Shown piece by piece: positions 55,711 to 64,000 of a stretch of 64,000 bases of DNA. Below the pieces are notes generated by a model that ran no database searches, was not told the origin of the DNA, and was given only the letters and a program-made list of their open reading frames with translations. Made by a program: the position numbers and the translations under genes. This DNA comes from Entonaema liquescens (taxonomy: Eukaryota; Ascomycota; Sordariomycetes; Xylariales; Xylariaceae): the NCBI GenBank assembly GCA_902805475.1, contig CADCSX010000001.1, positions 2,790,001 through 2,854,000 of the forward strand. The letters are read 5' to 3'. Every line of letters begins with the position of its first letter. The stretch's first letter is position 1.

Positions 55711-58700
55711 TTAGTTCTGGTCCTCCTTTGGATTAGCCTTCTTAGAAATATTGCGGATAGAACTAGGATCGTCACTCTCATGCATCGAACTGCGATGCAT
55801 ACTACCGTGTCTTGACGCTCTCGCCATCATACCCGGAATATACCGAGGCTCATGCACAGAGAGGTGCGTTTCACGAAGTCCCTCCGGGGCCCAAGATTCT
55901 CGTTGCGAGAGGCCAAGCCCGGTCCCAGAAGCTGGGAACGACCCGTTCGTATGGGCGTCAAAGTCGACTTGCGAGCTCGAGCGTGGTAAGGTCCCGGTGT
56001 TGAATACGGCGTGGGAGCTGGCGTCAAAGTTCGCCACGATGGACGAGGTTGGAGATGCCGGGTTTTGAGTTGAGGTGATGGTTGGATGATGTTCGAGTAC
56101 TTCATCCAACTCACTTGCAGAAGTATAACTCGATATCCTACACATAAAAGAGTCAGCTTGCTTGTTATGAGCAGGACCGGATACAATATGGTACTTACAA
56201 GCGATGCTCCTCAACCCAAGTATGATATCTAAATTCTTCTCTTCGATCTGGTATGTTAGTCTTGACCATACTATTTCCATCTTTCCCGGGTAGATTGAAC
56301 TTCTCTCCTAGCCACTGCTGTTTGACAGAATACTCATAGCCACTTTGCTTTACTGAGTTTTTAGCGAGCTCACACATGTCGACCGGACTCAATTTGTAAA
56401 TCTGTGCCGCAACAGCATACTCTTCCATCAATGGCTCCTTCGTGAATGCAAATTGGAGTGGGTCATCCGTAGAAAGAGATACGTTCAGTCCACGTCTAAA
56501 ATACTGATAGAACGGGTTCCTCTCGTAGGCCAAAAAAAGCGCATTGTTGCTAAGTGGCGACATAGCGATACCTATTTGCTCAAGATAGAAGATGTACTGT
56601 AGCAAGGGGACCTTTCTCAAAAGCAAACCGTGACTAATGCTATGGCTGCATAGTACAGCGACAGCCAAATGTTCACTGTCGCCCGCCTCTCCACAGTGAG
56701 GTCGAAGTAGGAACGTGTTGAAGCCGCGCTGACGACGCCAAAAGTTGAGCGATGTCATGTTTGCGAAGAGGTAGTAAATCCAATAGCTATATGGTGGGTT
56801 CTGTTTGGAGTTCCACTCCTTTGGCACGGGGAATTTCCTATAAAGTCGTCGCTCGACCTTACTCTCGTCGTCTACGCTATCAAAACCAATGACTCGCTGT
56901 AAGAATATGTGAAGCTTCGGGTGGCTCTCTGGATCCTTGGTCACTTCGAAAAGTGGCTGGAACACATTTTTTACAAGTTGGTCGAAGGACTCCATCAAGC
57001 CAGTGGCCTTAAAGACATCGTATAATCGTGGGATCTGGATGAGCCAACGAACATTATGCGAAAACAACTTGTTATCGACAACCCATGCAGCGAGCTTGTC
57101 CCACTCATCCAAAGACCTGCCGTATATCGAGATTCGCCATTCTACCATCTGGTATTTGCTGGACTCGAGATCGGAGATAACCTCTTTGGTGATTTCCGCC
57201 AGATACCGACCATTGATAAAGTTATCCGTCTTGAGGAAAATAGTTCGCAGCCTTGATTCACCAATGGGATTGTACTTGAGATTGAACTTATCGAAACGGT
57301 GGAAGGAATCAGTGTGAGCCTAGGCCAGGGTTAGATACTCTTCATCCGAAAACATTATCTTGTTGTTCAGAATATTAACTTACATGCATATCGAGAGTGT
57401 CGATACTCAGGTCGTAGGCAGTCAAATTGATACTCTCGAATACTTCCTTTAGCGTGAGGTTCTTACCATCCCTAAAGAGCACATATTCGTCGGGACACTT
57501 CTTCATCTTACTTTTAATGAATCTCAACAAGTGCTTCTGATTCATACAAGCGGAGTGATGGACATGTGTATCAACCTTTCTCACGTTGTAGAAATCTCGA
57601 TGAGGCACCTTCTTGGTATCTGCGGTCTCTTGATATTCATTTAAGAGCACGTAAAGGTTGAATTTCCCCTCCAAATACTGAAGCCGCCGGAAGGCGAAAC
57701 TTTTACTTGGGCCGTCAGATGATATGGCTAAGATTTCTTCTAGATCCATGTAAAAATCTTTAATCGTAGGCACTCCCACCACCGGCGTGTTAGCTTCACG
57801 TGCAGCCTCATTTTCAAAGACTTGGTAAACACCATTATCATCCAAGCGAAAGACGAATTCGCTCCCTTGGGGAAGAGGTAGTAGATCTGCCATTTCGAAG
57901 TCCTCACCGATATCATGCCCTGGCTTGCGTTTCCTTGATATGCGCTTAGGCCGGGCATCTGCAATTGCAGATCCGGGCTCGCCGGGACGCTGAGCACTAG
58001 GTTGGGCAGCTAGAACAGTGCTATTGCTCATACTATTATTTCCCGTGTTCATGCCTTGGCTATCCTGGTTTACGAAAGATTCTGCCCAGGCCGGCTCAGG
58101 TGGAGGGGGTAGATATCCCAGCCCGGGTCGTCCTTGGGGTTGTCGCCGTCTCGCTGCAAGGACAAGCGGATATACTTATGTCGAATGTCTAAAACTTTCT
58201 GTATGTTTTGGAAAATGGTACTCAGCTCGGCTATGACGTGAGGGTCATTGCTACCCATGCCACTAGCAATATTGGACGATGCTCCTTCGGGAAGCCCCAT
58301 GTTGGGTTGCAGACTCATTCCGGTACGCTCCTGGGGAGGATCGTTACGGGGTGACTAGTTGGTGGGGGTCCAGTATTTCCTCCTAGAGACGGTTGTGTAG
58401 CTGTGTGGGGAGCGGTGTCAAGCTTACGAAGGTTAGTAGTCGAGGAGCCTGCAATATGAGGAAAGTCATACCCCTGGGAGGGAGGAGGGAGAGGTGTCGG
58501 GTTTGGGTTGACGCCTAAGTTTGAATAAGGACGACTAGCCGAAGTCTCGTTGGCAGACTTTATAGGTGCTAAGCCAACAGAGGCGACAGGACTACCGTGG
58601 GGAGTTTGAGCCTGACTCCAGTTGCTCCCCTCCGTTTTCAACTGATCTAGCTGGGTTCTTTGATAGAAAAGTTTGGCATCGGTCTGGATTGACTGCCGTT

Positions 58701-59059
58701 CAGCTACAGCGTCATGAAACGTAGTCTTTCTAGGACGATCCCGCAGCAACATGCCATCTTCGAACGGGGGTGAAGTATCTTCTTCCTGCTCTGGCGCATC
58801 TCCCGCTGCACTGTCTTTCTGGTTTGGTGACTCGGAGTGGTGTCCAGGACCATCAGATTCCGAGTCACTTTCTACGGCATGTGCTGCGGCATCTGAGTCT
58901 GAGTCGAATTCAAGTGCCTGATGGGCGGCCGAGTGTTTGGGCGACGTCGAACGGAAAGATGCTGCGTCAGCATTGTTAGCAAAGCGGGATACAACGGTTT
59001 ACAACCAATGACATGAAACATGGCTAGGAGGAGGGTTGCCCGGATGACTGACAAGACAT
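55711..59059 (-). CDS. AMD1: AMP deaminase, two apparent 1-base frame breaks
   Basis: Converts AMP to IMP and ammonia, balancing adenylate and guanylate pools. Exons 57384-58961, 56199-57319 and 55711-56137; a tentative 7 nt first coding exon is 59053-59059 (ATGTCTT, 5' site GTCAGT). The N-terminal third is disordered and acidic (EFDSDSDAAAHAVESDSESD). The catalytic TIM barrel shows KVDTHVHHSACMNQKHLLRF (metal His), VEWRISIYGR, HCGEAGDSEHL, MSPLSNNALFLAYERNPF and SLSTDDPLQF (metal Asp). The C-terminal extension of about 140 residues is Ser-rich. The frame breaks at G4 58,333-58,336 and G5 58,105-58,109. Adding one base at each gives LPQERTGMSLQPNMG and WDIYPPPPEPAWAESFVN, the family sequence, and a total of 3135 nt, 1044 aa, in frame. 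Confidence 0.92.
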
Positions 59060-60087
59060 GTTTCTGATATAGCCGAGATGAGTGGCAACGTTGTTGTATT
59101 GTAGCTTTTTTATCGTCTGGTTTTGACGACGTCTGAATTGTTGGAAGACGAGTTACCGTCAACCCTTTTTGAGGAATTCACCTTCTTTTGAAGGCCGTAC
59201 AATTAACGGCGAATATGGGAATAGCCAAGTAAGATACGCTCATATCTAGAATTGCTTATTATATGAGGTTCGACGACATAAGAGAATGAGATTTATGGAC
59301 TTTGAAGATTGACCGTTACGATTTGACGGCCTCCGATAATGTACATAAGGTACCCTTAGGTATGACCTTTAGGTATGACAGCAAGGTACCTATGCATGTA
59401 CCTGCATGTACTTTAAGCTTTCTGAGTACCTATATTTTATATCCCATGTGGTTAGTTCCATTGGATATAGCGTGTACCGTATCTACCTATTGATATTTTT
59501 AACTAATGGAGGGGCAGATGAGGGGCATTAGCTTGATAAGGTACGGATCCGTACTGCCCCCCTACGGCATACCTAGATAAGTTCAGGCGATAGGATATCC
59601 TAGAATCCTACCTACGTAATGTGGTCCGGTATAGATCCGTAAGTATACCCATGTCATTACAGGTACATACCTATTTCTATCTTTGTACCTTGCAGGTAAG
59701 TACCGACCTATATAGTACATTTGTCTTAGGTATCATATGATATTTTAGTCATGAATATGATTACTGTGGATTTTACGGGAGTCAGCATACATGTAATACC
59801 TCTTTTACGTGTATAATCGTTTAGTCTTTAACACGGAGATCTCTGTCACGATATGCAAACAGTATCAACCGTCAGCTACCCGCTTACCAATAAATCATAT
59901 AGTTTACATAGTATAGGGGTCCAACGTCGCTACATAGCTTTACTATTCATAAACCAAAGTTCACTTCAAGGGCAGCGCGTATTATGAGAATATGCCGCCC
60001 AGTAGGCGTTAGTACCGCATCGTATTAACAAGTCTGCGAAGGAAGCTGGGTAGAAGTATACGTAGAATCCCAATATATCCTAGTTGA
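59060..60087. other. Intergenic, AMP deaminase 5' flank; GGTACC-rich
   Basis: Repeated words such as AAGGTACC, TTAGGTATGACC and TGCATGTACCTGCATGTAC occupy 59,340-59,410, and GTAC/TAGGTA words recur to 59,740. No gene seen. Confidence 0.5.
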
Positions 60088-61591
60088 TTATCCCGCTTTT
60101 CCGCTATTCGTCTTCGGCTTCACAGTTGGTTTCTTGGAGTCTAACGAGTATAAGCCACCCGCGGAAAACACCACGATAGCACCTATTAGAGTTCCTGGTG
60201 CCAGCCGGTTCCCAAAAAGCCATATGCTGAGCAGTAAGCTAACCAGCTTGCGTATGTTGAGCACGATCGTAACTGTTAACGCCGATGACGCAGCAGCCAG
60301 TAGATTGACCCCTCGAATGCAGGCATACTGTGTTAAAACATTAAGAGCAAGGTAGGCTACCTGGCTGGGGATGTAAATTCCTTCGATACGTTGTCTCACA
60401 TTGGCCGAGACATTCGATAGATTCACGTGCTCTGCCAGTAACGGCAGTGCAAGCGGTTTGCTATCGGCTAAGCGCATAAACTGATCGATCAGGGACCGCG
60501 AAAATGGCAAGAAAAGCGGCAATGAGAGTACATGAGAATAGAAAAGATTCTCCTTCCAATGCGCTCCGTAGATCCTATATGTTTCTTCGGTGTATAGTCC
60601 CATGATAGCCGATAGAATTTGTGCGACCAGTAAGACCGCTAGACCAGTGCTAAACTTGGGGACTTTTTCTTGGGAGCTTGAGGTGGAAGTTCCCTTATTG
60701 ATGGTTAGTTACAAGCATCCAGGAGAAAAAGAGAATTCTTGCCTTAGACTGAGCATCTGACCATGCGGCCGTGACAACACCAACCGTAAGCAAAAGGACA
60801 GCCACAACTTGGATGCGAGAGTATCTCTTTCCGTACAAACTACCGGCAATCATTGTTGTAATGCTGCCCCCGGATCGTAGAATGATGTGAACGGGCACGG
60901 AAATATCGTAGCTGAAGGCGTGGTTATTTAATACATTGATACTGAAGAACAGAATGATGTTGATAAACCAGCGACGAATCGGGACTCGGTTCGGTTTCAC
61001 GAAGAAGGGCGGGCGCGTAATATCGAACTGCGAGATGTATCCCGTAACGGCAACGAAGAGGAACTGCACGAAAGTCAAAAGCGTTCCTACGACGAAGGCG
61101 ATTAGTCTTATTCCCGGTAAATCGTGTATTGTAAGATTGCCATACCACTCGCCGGTTCAACCCTAACAACGTTGGCATTAGCTAGGAACGCAGTCGAAAA
61201 CCCGGATTGCAGCCTGCAGGAGCTTACTTAATAATGGCCTCGAGAGCAAAGACCTGCAAAGCGCGGTACGATGTTAGCTCTCCATTATGGGCGACAACAA
61301 AAAAGAAAGCTAGGACCTGGTCGATCTCACATTCGAACAACAGCCGCCAAAGATCAGGCTGAGCATTGCCCCGACGGCCAGCCATTGCGGAATAGTTTCG
61401 ATGAAGATGCGGCCGGCGAGGCCCATAAGCTTGGAGAAGGTCGGACGTTGATCATCTATTCCGTATAGCTGAGCCTTCTCTAGGGAAGGCCCTGCGTTGA
61501 TGACCTTAGGTGTCATGGTAGCGCCATTTCGCGAAGCAGCATGCGAATCTCGCAAGGTCTGGCGTCTCCGAGGTGTCGAACGGCTCGTCAT
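60088..61591 (-). CDS. YEA4: Nucleotide-sugar transporter, YEA4/SLC35B4 type (UDP-GlcNAc)
   Basis: Multi-pass ER/Golgi antiporter expected to carry UDP-N-acetylglucosamine. Five exons, 61331-61591, 61228-61253, 61146-61162, 60743-61086 and 60693-60088 (descending), sum to 1254 nt, 417 aa. Helix 1 IPQWLAVGAMLSLIFGGCCS leads into NVFALEAIIK, then GTLLTFVQFLFVAVTGYIS, PIRRWFINIILFFSINVLNN and HIILRSGGSITTMIAGSLYG. The last is typical of the SLC35B4/Yea4 family (FRSG...M..G). The end has NIRKLVSLLLSIWLFGNRLA with the conserved RK. Exon 3 is only 17 nt. The last intron is GC-AG (AAG|GCAAGA...AAG), 49 nt. The start is placed at MTSRSTPRRR; a further in-frame ATG exists upstream. A C-terminal KxK-rich tail (KKPTVKPKTNSGKAG) follows the last helix. 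Confidence 0.9.
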
Positions 61592-62268
61592 CGAGGTAGA
61601 AGGTATTGGGGGAGAGAGACGAGATAGGATGGGATATGATAATGTGTCGAGATTTGCTCCTATGGGATGCGGCAATGTGTCAGTTCCTCCCGGCTATTTT
61701 AGATGGAAGATCGCTGAAAAAGAATGTTTAACTAAAGTAAAAGATTATACCAAGAGCGGGAATAAGTCATCCGCTGCTATGGCGATTCCTTGCATCTATC
61801 TGATAGTTTCCTTGGGGGGATACCTTGGAAACACCACGGGGAGAACAAGCAGACATGAGTTTGTGTTAATTTTATTTAATTTGTCCGTTCTGTCCGTTCT
61901 GTCCGTTCGATGGTCCAATGGTTCTAATGGATGTGGCTTGATTCTTTATAAGTACTGCACTTAAGCACTTAAGCATTTAAGGCAACTTTGCACTTGACAG
62001 GTTTCACTGTCCGCTCAGCCGCTGTACATTAGCAGATTAGGTAGTACTCACTTTGTCGCAATCTGACAGTAGGAGCGACACCTGTGCATATCTAGGTACC
62101 CGTCTTGCCCGCGGTCCTATCTAACCTAATAAGCTTTTCAAACCCGGTGCCTTGTCCGAACTAGGCATTCGTAAAGGCCCACTTATTCCCTACGTGTATT
62201 TTGGGTTACGCTGTGCTTTAGGTGTGGATGCCAAGTACCAAGGTACCTTTGTATATAAAACAACGTTA
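61592..62268. other. Intergenic; YEA4 promoter side
   Basis: Contains a triple TCTGTCCGT tandem at about 61,883-61,910 and AGGTACC/AAGGTACC words near 62,095 and 62,240. A frame of 155 codons at 61,497-61,964 overlaps YEA4 exon 1 on the other strand and is taken as a shadow. No gene seen. Confidence 0.5.
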
Positions 62269-63096
62269 ATACTTACTTAAATTAATACATATAATTAATA
62301 ATTACACTTATTTTAACGCGCGGGGGGTATTTGAAAATGTTTATAACGATAATGTTAATTTTGAAAATTTTTATATAAAAATATTAAAAAATAAATTAAT
62401 TTTAATTTTTAAAAATCATTATTATAATTAAATTAAACGTAAAAAAATATTAAAAAATAAAATTATTTTATTACGTAATTGTTTTATTTTTAAAAAAAAA
62501 ATTCGAAATTTTAATATAATTTTACGTATATAAATATATTAAATTAAAAATTATTTTTAAATAATTATTATTTTAAATTAAATTTCGTTTAAATAATATT
62601 TTATAATTAAATATTTTAAAAATAAAAATTATATATGTTAATTTTAAATATTTTATATAATTAATATTATTAAATAATTAATTTAACGAATTAATTACTC
62701 GTTAAATTAATTAATAAATACGTTATGTAAATTTTTTAAAAAATTATTTTTTTTTATAAAAAATTATACGTTCGAATTTTATTTATTTCGTAATTTTCGA
62801 GTTTTTTTTTTTTTTATTTTATATTTATTTATATATTTATTTATATTACGTATATATTATAACGTAAATATTTTTTTTTTAAAAAACGTATTATATTTTC
62901 GAAATTATTTTAAATTAAAATCATTTTAAATTATAAATATATTATATATATAAATTTATATTTAACTTAAAAATTATTTAATTAACATCCGTTTTATTAT
63001 TATATTTATGTGAATTTATTTTAATAAATTAATATTATTGTTATAAGCATTTTTAAATACTTTCCTCGCGCGGTAAGGTATTAATTAAGTAAGTAT
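62269..63096. mobile_element. RIP-eroded terminal-inverted-repeat element (MITE-like), ~830 bp
   Basis: The left end reads ATACTTACTTAAATTAATAC and, about 60 bases in, GCGCGGGGGGTATTTGAAAA then TGTTTATAAC. The right end on the minus strand reads ATACTTACTTAATTAATACC, then GCGCGAGGAAAGTATTTAAA, then ATGCTTATAAC. The ends therefore match as inverted repeats of about 70-90 bp with small length differences. The 650 bases between them are nearly pure A/T and nearly every surviving C is followed by G, the mark of RIP. No transposase frame is left. I cannot fix a target-site duplication. Confidence 0.75.
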
Positions 63097-64000
63097 ATAA
63101 ATCAATACATTAATGATTCTTTATTGGCGAGTTTCTCAAGCAGATTAGGCAAAGAGATATGTTAATAAAGTTGACGTATAATAGTTTATGTTTTATAAGT
63201 TGATATAACTACCTATAGATAAAGAAATGACAATATTAAGACGATCTCTATACAGCAGCTTAAATACATCAAGTCAACAGAGAATATTCCGCATGTCTTA
63301 TTCAATATTGTATATACCCTTGTAGAAACTACTTAAGCAATCCCTACCTATTGGTATACTCTTTGTACTACGTACCTAATAAGGTTTATATAGAAGCCCG
63401 GATATACACACCCGGGTTCTCCGCTTTGCCGTCTGCGGAGGGTTGCTTCCGCATTGCACCTTTACTCCTACGCGTTATGCCGAAGACTCACTTACACAAC
63501 GGTGTCACACATTGAAGAGTTTCGTATTCTTCTTGAGGTTATCTAAGGAGATTATTAAATTCTATAGTGATAAGCGGCAACATAGCTTTGGGCTTTTCAT
63601 ATACATAACTAGGTAGCCTATGTAAGCCGACACTTACATACATTATCTAACCTCAAGTAATTTTACTGCTCTCCATTGTCCGCTAGACTTCAGAGAAAAG
63701 TCATGTCATCCTCGTAGCTAAAAATCAAACCCAGCAAGCTGCTCCTAATTACCATCAAATCATTGAAACGTATCGGGCTAAGTGACTACGGATTCGTGAC
63801 TACTATGTTCACGTTGGAGTAACCTATAAGCTTGCTCATCAAACACTAATAACGGGCTTGGGCACACGATTATACATGCTTCAGATCTCATTTTTCTTGA
63901 GTCCCGTCTTATGGTCTTTAGTCTGCCTTGTAGAGTCTATGCCATGATATTGGGCCCCATGTCTGCCGACATAGATGCAACTGGCTCCTGATGGGATTCC
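63097..64000. other. Intergenic to window end, no gene seen
   Basis: Balanced base composition returns. There is no frame above 60 codons and no recognisable RNA gene. An inverted word CCCGGATATACACACCCGGG lies at 63,398-63,417. Confidence 0.5.

Noticed and set aside
61497..61964. 155-codon plus-strand frame over the YEA4 5' end
   Set aside because: Overlaps YEA4 exon 1 on the other strand and has no family features; the end of the frame is low-complexity tandem sequence.
61995..62035. Possible 5S rRNA relic (GTCCGCTCAGCCG word)
   Set aside because: Only about 13 consecutive bases resemble fungal 5S rRNA as I recall it, and flanks do not follow; likely chance.

Overview
This window reads as nuclear DNA of a filamentous ascomycete (Pezizomycotina, most likely a Sordariomycete; the class is inference). 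The evidence is short 45-120 nt GT-AG introns, a full set of fungal housekeeping genes on both strands without operons, and very AT-rich blocks that look like repeat DNA eroded by RIP (repeat-induced point mutation). The exon models below were built by hand from splice signals, reading phase and recognised protein families. Summed exon lengths come out in frame in every multi-exon model. In four of them this holds only if one or two apparently missing homopolymer bases are allowed.

Layout. Bases 1-11,250 are an almost pure A/T block with no genes. It holds decayed, inverted and nested repeat copies, one of which may derive from a tRNA-like SINE. Bases 11,280-18,000 are a gene-poor transition with an ankyrin pseudogene, a kinesin-light-chain-type TPR fragment, a second AT-rich island, an intron-containing tRNA-Arg(UCU) and one small orphan ORF. 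Bases 17,972-61,591 are ordinary euchromatin. From left to right: FRS2 (cytosolic PheRS alpha), URA7 (CTP synthase), prefoldin 5, a conserved hypothetical, ORC1, PRP46, NAS6/gankyrin, a TMF1/Sgm1-type Golgi coiled coil, alkaline ceramidase, prefoldin 1, a charged coiled-coil protein, HEM25 (mitochondrial glycine carrier), COG8, a TLC-domain membrane protein, SLA1, AMP deaminase and a YEA4-type UDP-sugar transporter. Bases 61,592-64,000 are gene-free and carry a RIP-eroded terminal-inverted-repeat element.

Functional links. The genes do not form a cluster or island. There are loose themes: nucleotide metabolism (CTP synthase, AMP deaminase), chaperoning (two of the six prefoldin subunits, NAS6), Golgi traffic (TMF1/Sgm1-like, COG8, YEA4) and lipid metabolism (ceramidase, TLC protein). 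FRS2/URA7 and the conserved hypothetical/ORC1 pairs are divergent and share intergenic promoters.

Most notable observations. (1) Six places in five genes where the frame breaks at a homopolymer run and adding one base to the run restores the expected protein. This looks like systematic homopolymer under-calling rather than gene death. (2) An unusual number of microexons (8, 9, 14, 15 and 17 nt, plus a tentative 7 nt one). (3) A GC-AG intron. (4) Two TIR elements and a SINE-like inverted pair, all RIP-eroded, in which surviving C/G is largely CpG. I found no CRISPR, phage, defence or biosynthetic system, and nothing I would call a new biological system.
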